This document shows positions 49,030 through 61,392 of a DNA stretch of 64,000 nucleotides, piece by piece. The position numbers and the translations under genes were made by a program. Each line of letters starts with the position of its first letter. Within the stretch, counting starts at the first letter, position 1. Origin of the DNA: Neckera pumila (lineage: Eukaryota; Streptophyta; Bryopsida; Hypnales; Neckeraceae); assembly GCA_963969595.1 (NCBI GenBank), contig OZ018410.1, positions 30,756,913 through 30,820,912 on the forward strand. Direction: 5' to 3'. The notes beneath the pieces were generated by a model, which was given only the letters and a program-made list of their open reading frames with translations, did not search any database and had not been told where the DNA came from.

Positions 49030-50331
49030 CTACAGTACAAGACTATTTTCAACGTCAAGATCTCCAAAAATCACTAGTATAAACATTGGTGGAGTCACCG
49101 CCTCAGAATCCTGGTTTGCTGCAGTATCCGGTAAGTATGCATTAGAAGGAGTAGGGTCTGGATTGCCATTGATGACAATGATGTCGTTTTGGTCACGCTC
49201 GGATCCTTTTGGAACCCTCGCTGCAACAAAAGAATCACGTAAATAAGTTGTTAGAAACAAATGCTATATTACAAAATAGCCTATAAAATAGCCACAAACA
49301 TGAAAACAATACAAACCCACAGTTTTCCAACATCTTTATCTAGAACAACATAATCATGTTGTGCACCCTCTTGTGCATCGTCCAAGTGTGTAGCAAGCCA
49401 TTGCTGTTCCAAATCCGCAAGGCGAGAACCTGGATTTGTGTGCTAAAAAAAAACCTTGAGTCATATCATCCATTTCAACGGTATATGGATTGATCATACA
49501 CTTCCAAAGCAATGAAGCCTTGCTGTATTCCGTGCCACCTTGACGGATTGGCAAAACCCAAGAAGCTAAGGATATGTATTGTCCAAAACGCAACATTGGC
49601 AAGAGAATGCTAGGAAGAGTACTTCCCAATTGTTTCTTTAACTTGTACGTACAATATGTCGCAGCCTCTCAACGAGGTTAGTGTGAGTGAAAACAATTCT
49701 GTACTTTGTGAATGGAGTTCCGTATTTGATGTATTCTTCAACTTCTTCTTTAATTTGTTCATTAGTTACATTTTTGTGAACACGTTGAAAATGTTCTTCA
49801 CCTTTGTCTTTAATACAATACTCCAACTTACATGCCAATGAAGGTATGGAGCCCGGTGTTACAAAGTGTTTTGTTAAGAATGTGTGGTGGTCCACTAGGG
49901 TCTTATTGGCATCATCCCATCCAAGATATGTTTTTAGATGTTTGGTGGCCATGACGGCTGAAGTAGTAAAAAGTCGGCATACCATTTGCATATGGAGTCT
50001 ACACATAGCCCTTCCTCTTTTGATGGTGCAAAAACTAGAAACACACTCCTTAATGATTTGTCGACCTTGGCCAACAAGTCAACAGAGATGTCATCGCTGC
50101 CCCTAGAAATGGTAACACTTAATTCCATCTCTTTTGGTTGCGAAAGTTCTTGTTTCCGGGGTGGTTTCTTCGGGACATTGGTTTTTAGGGCAGCTGCTTG
50201 CAAGGCAATTTTTTTCCTTCAGAGTTTTTTTTCATTGTTTCATGTTGTGTTGTAGATGCCTCTGCAACATTTTCAGCAGCACCACCTTTGGTTTTCAAAT
50301 CTGCATTATCTTTTGTTTTTCCCTTGGACAT
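49030..50331 (-). pseudogene. Degraded ORF cluster of unknown, probably transposon, origin (left copy)
   Basis: Reading on the minus strand, a start at 50331 opens MSKGKTKDNADLKTKGGA. The frame then shifts at an A-run into ALKTNVPKKPPRKQELSQ and KEMELSVTISRGSDDISVDL, shifts again into HLKTYLGWDDANKTLVDHHT, and continues in separate pieces (49629-49354, 49260-49030). The product was lysine-rich at its start. I do not recognise the family. The frame changes mean it is not functional as one protein, unless introns explain some of them. Confidence 0.5.
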
Positions 50332-50892
50332 GTTTAAAACCTATACAGAATCAGCAGATTGCTAAGAAAGAGATCCGCCAAGCAAATTCAAACAACATGA
50401 TGATTAACTGAATTAAGCTAACAGATTCACCAAATGAAATAAACATCAAAAACAAACCAAAGCAATCAAACCTGTGTTTGGAACACAAAAGGAACAATAA
50501 ATGAATTACTAAACTAGTTAGAAGCATGTATGGATAAATAAGTACTCTAGTTGAAACTTAGAACTGATTAAGGGAAAAGTCACTGGTTTATTGAATGACC
50601 ACTAGAAGAAAAACGTGTCTGGCACAACTGGCTACTATGCAACTAGTGTCCTATACAACTATCTTGCAACTGTAATCCTCTCTATTAGCACCAAATCTAA
50701 CTTCATTGTTTCATGTTGTTGTTTTACAGCATTGATACATTGTTTTAGTTGCAAAGAAGTCAATCTATAGTTTCAGAAAACAACTCTAAAACAACTAGAA
50801 AAAGATTGCAACTATAAAATAACCAAAGTTCTTTATTAGTTGCTTTCTAATCGCTTTCTAATCGTATACTAGTTTTTTCTTAGTCATTTTCT

Positions 50893-51057
50893 ATACTATT
50901 AGAAATTTAGCTTTCCTTGTTGATTTGGTTGTATAGATTTGATTCACTTTTCTATTGATTTGGAGAATGATTTGTTGATTTGGAAGAAATCAGTAGAAAA
51001 GTGAACCAAATGAATGCCACCAAATCAACAAAGAAACTGAAATTTCTATTTGTGAAA
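50893..51057. repeat. Hairpin with CACTA-like subterminal repeats
   Basis: The left half (ATTAGAAATTTAG then TTGTTGATTTGG) is inverted in the right half (CCAAATCAACAAAG then CTGAAATTTCTATTTG). The core word CAAATCAACAAA also occurs in the CACTA element at 37079-38132. Probably an old, nested CACTA-type MITE. Confidence 0.5.
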
Positions 51058-51149
51058 CTAGTTGTTTTTTAATTGCTTTTTAATTGTATACTAGTTGTTT
51101 CTTAATTTTTTTCTAGTTGTTTCCTAGTTGCTTCCAAAGTTCATTCCCT

Positions 51150-51518
51150 ATATGTTGTACAATTCCAAATGATCTGAAAAGTTTCAAGCATGTAGCCAAC
51201 TTGCCTTGAAGAACAAATTCAAAGAAGCACCACCATTTTGGACATTTTTTCATACAAATGTGAGCTTCTGAAGTACAGCTGCCCTATTTTTTGCAGGGCC
51301 AAAAAAATGATTTTTGGGAATTTGAGAACTCATAGCTTCCAGTCGATGTTGTGGAGATTTTTGAAATTTTTACCACATATTCTCAAGTCAGCATAGTATA
51401 AGATCCTACGGTTACGTATGTCTAAAAATGTTTTTTTTCTTCCAATTTTTGGTACTTGTATTAGAAATGGCAGTTTTAGAGCGTTTTTGGTGAATACCTA
51501 GTCATAGAACTTTAGGGG
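51150..51518. mobile_element. piggyBac-type element fragment inside the CACTA element
   Basis: The right end CTTTAGGGG is followed by TTAA (51519-51522). The interior matches 5960-6321 (CCTATATGTTGTACAATTC, AAGATCCTACGGTTA, CAGTTTTAGAGCGTTTTTGG). The left end is missing or degraded. Confidence 0.65.
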
Positions 51519-52794
51519 TTAAATGAGTGGGTACTTAGGGCCTCTACTATATTCTAGCAATGGTCAGGAAAAAAAAACACTAAAAGATAAGAAGAGTTTC
51601 ATTGATTGTCTTGTTGGAGTGGGTGAGCGGAAAAGGATGATTTCATGTTTCACCAAAATCGGCGGACATCCCCATTTGTCGAGATTGGTCAATCTTGAGG
51701 AAATCAATATGTGTGGAATCCTTACGAGATCCCTTGCCACCCACTAGATCTACAAGACAATGCAATTGCTCACTTGGACCCTCACCAGTTACGCAATTTA
51801 GTCTATCTGCAGTATGGGGAAGGTTGGAAAAAAAAATTCCTTGTGTAGAAAAAAGCATTTGAGATGTCTATTTTTCCATACCTTCATTCCGAAAAACAAA
51901 ATGACCATGGAATTTGAATGTAAAGATTTTGTTTGTCCCAAAATTGTCATATAAATTATCCTATGTCCGACCAATGTATGGCTGCAAATTTGAGAATGCT
52001 TTATTCTTGAAATTGATCAATTTCAAGAATATCACTTGCAACATTTTCAAGTTTCACCTCCGCTCAATGCTACGTGTCAACTTACAAAGCTGCAGTCCGC
52101 TTTCCCACCAAAGTGCATCATAACTAATTAGCAATATCATATCAACTTTCACAAAAATGCACCATCCTATTATGCGAGAATGGAGGTTGGTTCACTTGGT
52201 TGGGAATGGTTGATTTACCTTAGCTCCCTTAGTTCTCTTGTGAACTTTGCTCACCAATGGAGTATGGCAAGAGGCCCTTAGGGTAACTCAAATCGTGGCT
52301 CACAAAGGAGGGGCGCCAAGTCAGACTTTGGCGTGTCCTTCTAAAGCAGCTAGTGTATGTGGTAGCCGTCTGTCCCATCCGCAAAACGGTGGGAGAGGGA
52401 CTTCAAGAGAAGCAAATACGTCGACCAAGAGACTCTCTCTAATGACACCTCAACAATGTTACCCACTCATCTCTTTTACCCTCTTTGGCGTGTCGGGTGG
52501 TACCTCAAAATTGGAGTAAAAAGGCAAGTTAAACTGCATGGCTCCAAACCACTGAAAACTGCCATTTTGCTGCGATCACTCAAGAAACCAAAAGAACTTT
52601 TTTTTTAGAATTTAACCATAGAATCTTGTACTTCACTTGTCTTAGATTATGTGGTAAAAATTTCATGAAGTTTGACTGTACGGATTGGAAGATATTAGCA
52701 TTTGAAGTTTGAAAAAGAAGTTTTTTTGAACTGTGGCCTGCAATTTCAAATGACTTTGACGGCCATTTTTAGATTTTTTTGCACTTCACACCAT

Positions 52795-53030
52795 CGAATT
52801 TTGAAATCTAGAAATCTAGAAAAAGATCATTTTGAAATCTAGAAAAAGATAGAATTGAAATTCTAAAATCTAGAAAAAGATAGAATTGAAATTCTAAAAT
52901 CTAGAAGAAAGGTAGATCTGAAATTCAAATATCTAGAAGAAAGGTAGATCTGAAATTCAAAAAATCTAGGAAAAAATGGTTTATTTGAAATTCAAAAATT
53001 CAGAAAAAAGGTAACTCTGAAATTTTGAAA
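52795..53030. repeat. Degenerate short tandem repeat
   Basis: Repeated (A)AATCTAGAAAAAGATAGAAT / TGAAATTCTAAA units of about 33-36 bp, four or more in a row, with gradual drift (AAAGGTAGATCTGAAATTC in later units). It lies within the CACTA element. Confidence 0.75.
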
Positions 53031-53614
53031 TCTACAAATCAATGAAAATAATATTCTAAAACAAACAAGTTGCACATGAGATGGTGTCTACAGCAACTAC
53101 AAGTCTACCGAGAAGTCTCTACATTATCACCAATCGCAAAGTAGGCACAAGTGTCCTATGCAACTGAAAACTTGTTGCATAGTGTAAATGCAAAACCCCT
53201 CATTTCCTTCTAGTGGACGCCCTACGTTGTTACCCTACGTATGGATATAGAGACTTCCTACGCTCACGTTTGTATTTCAAAGTTTTCTTGGTGTCTGTCG
53301 TGATGCATATAGAACATTGAAAATCATGTGCTAATTTATATCATTTTTTACAATCTTGAAGCATTTTGTTCAATCCCAACATCTTTGTGGTGCGTTATAT
53401 ACTATGAGCATATATTGGCCAGTCCTGCATATTTCTCAAGGTCACAAACAATCCCTTTGCCTCGGCTCCTAATGGTAATATAGCTTTAGATACAAAGTCT
53501 AAATCGCAGCCTGCCAACTTAGAGAGCAACATTTACAAATTGAAAAATTGAACAAGCAATCATACCTACGTCACACCTACTAGTGTGACCCTGTGCCGTT
53601 GGCCCAATTTTCAT

Positions 53615-53688
53615 CTACTCCCGGTTCCACTCTTGGTTCTACTTCCGATTCTACTCCCAATTCTACTCTCGGTTCCACTCCCAGTACC
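53615..53688. repeat. 12-bp tandem repeat
   Basis: About six head-to-tail variants of CTACTCCCGGTT / CCACTCTTGGTT. No long open frame runs through it. Confidence 0.75.
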
Positions 53689-53881
53689 AAGAACGCCACC
53701 AAAATCAAAGTAAAAGTAACTTTCTAATTTTTTAATCAATAAATACTTTGAAATTCAATAACTTTTGCACCACCGCTCCAAACGCCGCAAAACCAAGCCG
53801 GTGCACCCCTCCTCGGCGAGAGCTTTCCGACGGTACCAAGCACGCGGCCGGGGGACGCATGGTTAGGAAGTTGTCCACGCT

Positions 53882-53928
53882 ACAAACAAAACAAAACAAA
53901 ACAAAACAAAACAAAACAAAACAAACAA
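53882..53928. repeat. (ACAAA)n microsatellite
   Basis: Eight or nine uninterrupted ACAAA-type units in the spacer. Confidence 0.95.
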
Positions 53929-54077
53929 CCTCATTTAAGGTATTGATTTTCTGGTGATGAGTCTATTCCCAAATGAATGGCAGATGGCGACAGAAATACA
54001 ACCTCTCCAAACCCTGCTTTGATGAACATTTCATAAATCAGCTTCTCATAAAATGAACACATTACAAAAAATGGCAA

Positions 54078-54597
54078 CCCTCAAAGGGGCTGCTTCCCTT
54101 TGAGGAGTTCCCCTCAGGGAGGTGCAGCCCCTTTGAGGGGAACGCCTCTGTTTTTTAACTAGGGGGTTAATTTTTTAAAAATTTAAAAATTTATAATAAT
54201 AATATAATATTAATATAATATTATAATTATAATTAAAATAATACAAATAATACAAATTAATAATAAAATAAAAATATAAAATATAAAAATAATAATTAAA
54301 ATAATAATAAAATAAACTAATTCTCAAATTAGGAAGCTGATGTGGTCGCCATGGTGCCACATCAGATTCCAAAAAAACAAAAAAATTAATTTTTTTTTAA
54401 ATTAACTATTTTTATGTTTTTTAAAATATTAAAAAATAAGGTTCAGTGCCAATGTTGGGCGCTGTCCAGGCTCTCCCGCTCGCTAGAGGGGGATTTTTTT
54501 ATTTTTTTTTATTTTTCTATTCTTTTTTATTTTATTGAAAAGAAAAAAAAATCAGTTGTTGTTCCCTCGTTCCCCTCACTCATAGCCCCTTTGAGGG
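54078..54597. mobile_element. Possible TIR element with CCCTCAAAGGGGCT ends
   Basis: CCCTCAAAGGGGCT at 54078 is matched by AGCCCCTTTGAGGG ending at 54597. A second inverted copy (GCAGCCCCTTTGAGGGG) lies inside near 54125. The middle is extremely AT-rich (AATAAT runs, 54170-54320). No target duplication was found. Confidence 0.5.
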
Positions 54598-54736
54598 CTC
54601 CAATTCTTCCTAATGACTCAGAACTTTCTTACAATCAACAAACAATGCATACTTCCTTGTGCTAATGCACTGAATCAACACATTCTAATCACTTTCTGAC
54701 AATCAAGTGCAAGTGCTTAACACAAGCCACACAATG

Positions 54737-56015
54737 TAATGCAGATTTAAAAACCAAAGGTAGTGCTGCTGAAAATGTTGCAGAGGCATCTACAACACAA
54801 CATGAAACAATGAAAAAAAACTCTGAAGGAAAAAAATTGCCTTGCAAGCAACTGCCCTAAAAACCAATGTCCCGAAGAAACCACCCCGGAAACAAGAACT
54901 TTCGCAACCAAAAGAGATGGAATTAAGTGTTACCATTTCTAGGGGCAGCGATGACATCTCTGTTGACTTGTTGGCCAAGGTCGACAAATCATTAAGGAGT
55001 GTGTTTCTAGTTTTTGCACCATCAAAAGAGGAAGGGCTATGTGTAGACTCCATATGCAAATGGTATGCCGACTTTTTACTACTTCAGCCGTCATGGCCAC
55101 CAAACATCTAAAAACATATCTTGGATGGGATGATGCCAATAAGACCCTAGTGGACCACCACACATTCTTAACAAAACACTTTGTAACACCGGGCTCCATA
55201 CCTTCATTGGCATATAAGTTGGAGTATTGTATTAAAGACAAAGGTGAAGAACATTTTCAACGTGTTCACAAAAATGTAACTAATGAACAAATTAAAGAAG
55301 AAGTTGAAGAATACATCAAATACGGAACTCCATTCACAAAGTACAGAATTGTTCTCACTCACACTAACCTCATTGAGAGGCTGCGACATATTGTACGTAC
55401 AAGTTAAAGAAACAATTGGGAAGTACTCTTCCTAGCATTCTCTTGCCAATGTTGCGTTTTGGACAATACATATCCTTAGCTTCTTGGGTTTTGCCAATCC
55501 GTCAAGGTGGCACGGAATACAGCAAGGCTTCATTGCTTTGGAAGTGTATGATCAATCCATATACCGTTGAAATGGATGATATGACTCAAGGTTTTTTTTT
55601 AGCACACAAATCCAGGTTCTCGCCTTGCGGATTTGGAACAGCAATGGCTTGCTACACACTTGGACGATGCACAAGAGGGTGCACAACATGATTATGTTGT
55701 TCTAGATAAAGATGTTGGAAAACTGTGGGTTTGTATTGTTTTCATGTTTGTGGCTATTTTATAGGCTATTTTGTAATATAGCATTTGTTTCTAACAACTT
55801 ATTTACGTGATTCTTTTGTTGCAGCGAGGGTTCCAAAAGGATCCGAGCGTGACCAAAACGACATCATTGTCATCAATGGCAATCCAGACCCTACTCCTTC
55901 TAATGCATACTTACCGGATACTGCAGCAAACCAGGATTCTGAGGCGGTGACTCCACCAATGTTTATACTAGTGATTTTTGGAGATCTTGACGTTGAAAAT
56001 AGTCTTGTACTGTAG
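54737..56015 (+). pseudogene. Degraded ORF cluster of unknown origin (right copy, 5'-truncated)
   Basis: Same pieces as the left copy but cut off inside the first codons: homology ends at the ninth codon of the left frame, so the start codon is missing here. Coding-type differences from the left copy include Ala/Thr, Cys/Tyr, Phe/Leu and Val/Ile changes, all in the part nearest the spacer. Confidence 0.5.
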
Positions 56016-56304
56016 TTCTCTCCATCATAGGGATGTCACATATAAACAATTTTTGTTTTAAACATTATTTTTTGAAATGCACATTTTGAACTTCTGTGTT
56101 TCATTTGTGTTTAAATTTGAACTTGAGACATTTGTTTGTGTTCCTCTACGATTTTTTCCAATCTTAGAAGCTCTACCTAAATAATAAATTTATAGCCCCT
56201 TTTAAAAAGCTTAATAGCTAATGACATTTTGCCAGGTGTCCTCGTTTGAAAATCATTTTTGCTATTATCCAAACTGTGCCACTTTCTCACAATCAACCTA
56301 GAAG

Positions 56305-56796
56305 TGGCAATATCTACCATAACCATAAATGTAAATTGTTTTTTACAACATTGCAACCATTGGGATTGGCACTTTTCAATTCCATAATTAAATTCTTAAC
56401 AATTTAATATTTTGAATTATTCTATTTTCCTATATATTGTACAATTCCAAATGATGTGAAAAGTTTTCAAGCATGTGGCCAACTTGTCTACAAAAAAGAA
56501 TCCAAAGAAGTACCACCATTTGGACATTCTTTCATAGAAATGTGAGCTTGTGAATTGTAGCTGCCCTATTTTTTACAAGGCTAAAAAAATGATTTCCGTA
56601 AATGTGAATGCTTATATCTTGCAATCCATGCAGTGAAAATTTCTGAAATTTTACCACATGTTCTCAAGTCATCATACTACAAGATCCTATGGTTATATGT
56701 GTTAAAAAATGTTTTTTTCAAAACTTTGGTACTTCTTCTAAAAATGGCAATTTCTGAACATTTTTTGGTGAAAACATAGTCAAAAAACTTTAGGGG
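56305..56796. mobile_element. piggyBac-type element fragment, right arm
   Basis: Mirror copy of 48249-48740, ending CTTTAGGGG followed by TTAA at 56797-56800. Confidence 0.65.
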
Positions 56797-56935
56797 TTAA
56801 GATTAAAAATAAAATAAAAGAATCAATTGCAGTAGAAATTTAAGTTAAAAAGCTTCGTAGTCGTAGACTTTCTCAATGCAAATGAAATCGATTTGAATAT
56901 CAATTATAATCCTCCTAATAACCCAAAACAAGAAG

Positions 56936-57104
56936 CTAATTGTTTTTCCATGGACCACCCAGACAATATTATACTTTATCAAATGACTTGACTAAATGTT
57001 TCTCCGTGGACCACCCATACAATATTTTACTTTATCAAATGAATTTGACTAAATGTTTCTCCGTGGACCACCCATACAATATTTTACTTTATCAAATGAG
57101 TTGA
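56936..57104. repeat. Three-unit ~56-bp tandem repeat in the right arm
   Basis: Mirror of 47941-48109 with the same three units, so the array existed before the inverted duplication or has been homogenised since. Confidence 0.9.
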
Positions 57105-58062
57105 CTAAAAGATTAGTAAAATATTCTCAAATTCATAGATTCGATATGGTGATCGCATCTAAGTGCATCCAAATAAGCAACTAAACATTGATTGTATTAT
57201 TAATCTAAAAAAATTGGGTTGGATTCTATTGGAAATGAATATTCTAGATTCTCTCTATTCCGCCATCATGCAAAAAAGTATGAATTTGTAAAGAGTTCAA
57301 AATAGTTGTAACCAAAACCCTAGCTTATGGGCAGGTTTCAGAAAGGGGTCAACAATTCGCTGCAATTACCGTAAGTCTGACTATTTAATATATGCAAAAA
57401 AAAAGGAATGAGAAGCTTTCCCCACCTTACCAGAAGTTGCACCTCTCATGCCAAGCACACAAAGTGCGGTCACAAATCAATACTCTTCATAGCTAGAAAA
57501 ATAAGCTCAAAACTAAAAGTCGACGATACGACAAAACGATAAAATACTAAGCAGCAGTGTAAACCCGCAACCAAGAGTTCCAGGCTCCAGCCACGATATT
57601 CCCAATGAAAGCTAATCTGCAACGTAACCAGAGTTCGCAAAAATAACAAAATGGAAGCGCCTTTCACATGGAGTATCAAGTGTGCAATTCTAGAGTGTAA
57701 TCAAGCGCTGGTCTACTAGGTTGGCTACTGTTACAAACCAAGATATTCCTCTGGTACTGGAGTTCCTGGATTCCTTGCATTGCTAAAAAATCAGAAATAT
57801 ACCCACATCGTCCCATTTCACTATCAACAAAACTGTTCTAAACTGCTGTACAAGGTCTGACGCCCTCATTCCTGCAAATCTGTGCTTCAATACGGGCACA
57901 AAAATGCGAGACACTTTCAGAAACATCATCTGATCTCCTATATAGCAACCTGGATATGCTTCTCACTGAGCTCCATACAGACTACAGCACGTTCAACTTC
58001 CAAGGCAAACCAGAGATGCCAAACGTCGCGGAAATCTCCTCTGCCTTCGCATTTCACATGTA

Positions 58063-61000
58063 TCAAAAACTGTGCGAAGCCATCATCTCTCGATACACCA
58101 TGTCTATGAAACTGTCGCTCTGCACCACAACCACACTTTCGGAATTACACTTCCACTCTAAGAAATCACAAAACCATCACTTCCCTGCACAAAAAGCAAC
58201 TTGTTCCCAAACGATGAACTTCCTCCATGAACATCAACAATGCGACGAGCGGAACCACCAAAACAAGTCGCAGCGATGGACGACCTCATTTCCCCTCACA
58301 ACAATCGCACCAGCCCCACACACCCCGGAAACACACCGGTCCTATCCCCAAATGTGAATAATAACACCAATCAACGCAGCACAACATGTACCTTCGCCAG
58401 ACGAATCAGCGCTTCTCGAACTCCCTCCCTCGTTATTGGACCGCTGTGCTGCATGGCCGGAGCAAGCGAAAGCGGCGGATTCGGAGGAGGGAACGGCTGC
58501 AGCAACGGAGTCCCATGCGAAGGTTGCATCGAAGTTGTGGAAGGAACGAGGGGCGCGTTCGGGGCACTCGAAGAAGACGACAGAGGGGGAGGGACGAAGA
58601 ACGACGGCTTGATCAGAGTTGCACGAGCTGCAGGGGCACCGTCGGACGAATCCTGCGGCAGGGAGGTGGCTAACGAAATCAGCGGGAGAGCCGCCGTAGT
58701 CGGTGAAATGATCGAGGGCATGGGCATGGGCGTCAGGGTGGGAGGAGCGGACATGGGGGTCCGAGATTGCGCCGAGTGAGCTAGAGGAGGGCGGGATGCT
58801 GATGTGGGAATGGAGTCGGGCGCGCTGATCCGCGCTGTGTTCTGCTGCAAACAATCACAACGATATCCAGTCAATTACAGGAACAAAAAATTCTGGCATC
58901 TCAAGCACCCCCAAAGTAGAACAGCACCAGCAAAGTCGGGAAATAAAACATCGCATCGCACAACCAAGATTGGGGTGCAGATAGCATACGAAGAATCGCT
59001 CCAGAGGCTCGTCCTGGTTGATCTCAGGGAGTGTTGCAGAAGCGATGGGCCCACGCTCCAGGGGACCCTCCAAGTGGGACGCTGTTGGAACGGGCTCAAG
59101 ATCCAAAAACTCTGAGCTGCACGCGGCACGCATCATGGAAACTGTTACCGCTTCAGGAAAGTATGCTCCGACCAGCAGATTCAAGTATTCCACCTAGATG
59201 GTCGAATGGATCGTACACGTCGATTTGAACGTCGACACACAAGCCCACATTCATGCATGGCCATGGTCATGGCCAACAGCAAATCCATGCCAACTCATGA
59301 GAAAATGACATTCTGCCACCGATTAGCCACAGAACCCTATGGAAACGCAGACCACCCTAATCCCATACGGAAGAGGAAAGAATTCTTTCAGAATACAGAC
59401 CTGGTGGGAATCAGTCTCGGTCTTGGTGGAGGTTTCGAAAAGGTAGTCAAGATCCTGAAACAGCCCAAGTTCAAGGTATCCATCAGAATCACACCCATGT
59501 CACCAATGACACTTGCACAACATGGTACTTTTGACCCTGGATTACATCAATGGGCACGGTCCCGATTCCGACAACAAAGCGTGGACCTATCCAGACATTC
59601 TGATCATATACCCGGCCCAGAGTCGTCAAACTATAAACCTAAAGAGATGTAAAATGCAAACAAGTCGACAGATCTTCTGTCACTGTGCAAACAAACTTAA
59701 CCCCAGCAAACGCTGGCAGCAGCTTAAACTCAGACACGAGGTACTCAGGCAACAATAACCGCATCGTCTGAACAAAGCAGAAAGATGGGCGGATCACCAC
59801 GTCCACCAATAAAAATATCGATGAATTGAAACCGCACGAAACCAGAGGAGACTACCTCTGGAAGAGGATGGCAACGTCTTCACACTCCCGCGGATTGTAG
59901 AACCAGATGCCATTCACTTCCTGGGTGGCATTGCGGTACAGAAGATACGGCGATTGCACTTCGTACTCGAAATCACCCAACAGATTCTCCACCAAATTGT
60001 CTGTTTGCAAGTCCACAAACGACAATCAACAACCAGAGATCCGTTTCCAAACCTAATTGCCAAACTTCACTTCCATTCGAGACAAGCTCCACCACAATGG
60101 CTACATGACTCGCCCACCCACACTCCCCAATTCACTCTCCAAATCCGACATGCATATATTGCGGAACTCGAATCAAAACAACGAAAACACCTCTCTGCCA
60201 GTATGAGAATACAACACCTGGTTCCCCATATTCTACAGCCAAAGAGAAAGGGAGCACACCCCACAGTCCAATAAGCCTCTGATCATTTCTATTCCAATTC
60301 TCTGACATACATCCTGGCTAATTGGTGCACCACAAACACTCACCTGTACTTCGCCGATTCATCACTATGAACTGGAAACGTGGCTGCGTCCGCCTGCAAA
60401 CAAAACCTCCACACGTCACTCACCAACTCACCAACCTCCCATGGACAGTGCATCATAGTCCAACTGTAAAAAAATTGAAATAGGCAGGCTGCAGAGATGC
60501 CTCACCTCTTCACTACGAAAAGGGAACCCTCCACATCCTTGCGACTCTGAAAGCCAACAGCAAGGAAGAAGACCTGTTAGCGCATCGCCTCACGTTCATT
60601 CCAATCCAAACCCGGCACATGTTATATTATCTATCGAATAGAAAATACGCCCTAGAGTGATCCCAACTGCAACTCTCCTCACACATTGGCTAGTAATGAC
60701 AGACGCACACCCTAATCGACCATTCCATGCCGTGTCCGATCACAACCCTAAACTGCTGCAGACAAGACGATCCAAATACGCACTCCTCACAGCCAAACCC
60801 CCGGTTTCAATCACTCCCACCTCATGAATATGAGGACAGCGTACGAGCAGGCCATCACAACCAATCCTCGGAAATTTCTACGGTGTGTCTTCCCTCCGAT
60901 TTCCTCGTGCCCGACTAGGTCAGAACTCGCGCATATCAACCTACCGTCCGCAAACCCTACCAAACAACAACGCACGCCTAAACCGCTCAATCCCGTCCAC

Positions 61001-61392
61001 GAAACGCTGCCCTCTCCACAGAAATCACACACACCACTGCTGCCACCATCCCAGACGACAACATTTCCTTCCACTCCAACACGGACCTAATTCCGGTTCC
61101 ACCCAACAAAATGCCTCCACAACACTGCAACCGTGGCCGACCCCGCACCCCTAAACTCAATTGGCCATCACTGCTCTCCCGTCCCGGGGCAATCCATCCA
61201 TCCCCCACCCCACCCCAGCCCAATTCCTACCCATTGGCTGGCGTCGACGTCGAACTGGTAGAACGTGACGTGCGCGGCGGTGGTGAGAATGTCCTCCACA
61301 TGGCGGTCCATGCGCTGCAGCACGGTGAGGTTAAGCTCCTTGGTGCTGTTCTGGTCCAGCTGCGGAGGGAGCGGCTTCCCGTTCTGCGCCAT
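58063..61392 (-). CDS. DCP1: mRNA-decapping enzyme subunit DCP1, right copy
   Basis: Exons (- strand): 61392-61231, 60546-60506, 60393-60344, 60000-59856, 59454-59401, 59116-58990, 58844-58392, 58119-58063. 362 aa, the same structure as the left copy. Exon 1 differs by one amino acid (HVEDILTT here, HVDDILTT in the left copy) and one silent base; every other exon translates identically. All splice sites are kept, so there is no sign of decay. It is transcribed towards the left copy. Only 168 bp upstream of its start codon are shared with the left copy, so its promoter is largely different DNA. It could be a functional second gene, or an assembly duplicate. Confidence 0.9.

Larger units (their letters stand above)
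43484..50308. repeat. Left arm of a ~6.8-kb inverted repeat (palindrome)
   Basis: Position x pairs with about 105045-x on the other strand. Homology starts at CTTTGAATCC (43484) and stops after CTGCATTA (50301-50308). It holds a complete DCP1 gene, a 3-unit tandem repeat, a TTAA-type element and a degraded ORF cluster. All open frames from about 43.95 to 49.64 kb have identical translations in the right arm, and noncoding spots compared by eye also match. Differences cluster at both ends. Confidence 0.95.
50600..53215. mobile_element. CACTA-superfamily nonautonomous element with exact GAC duplication
   Basis: Starts CACTAGAAGAAAAACG and ends, inverted, CACTAGAAGGAAATGAG. It is flanked by GAC at 50597-50599 and 53216-53218. 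Both subterminal regions carry repeated (C)TATGCAAC/GTTGCATA motifs, as expected for CACTA transposase binding. 2616 bp with no transposase visible. Older repeats lie inside it: a hairpin near 50893-51057, a piggyBac-type fragment at 51150-51518 and a short tandem array at 52795-53030. Confidence 0.85.
50309..54736. other. Spacer (loop) between the inverted-repeat arms
   Basis: 4.4 kb of single-copy DNA between the arms. It contains a CACTA element (50600-53215), simple repeats and another TIR element (54078-54597). No gene is recognised. Confidence 0.8.
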
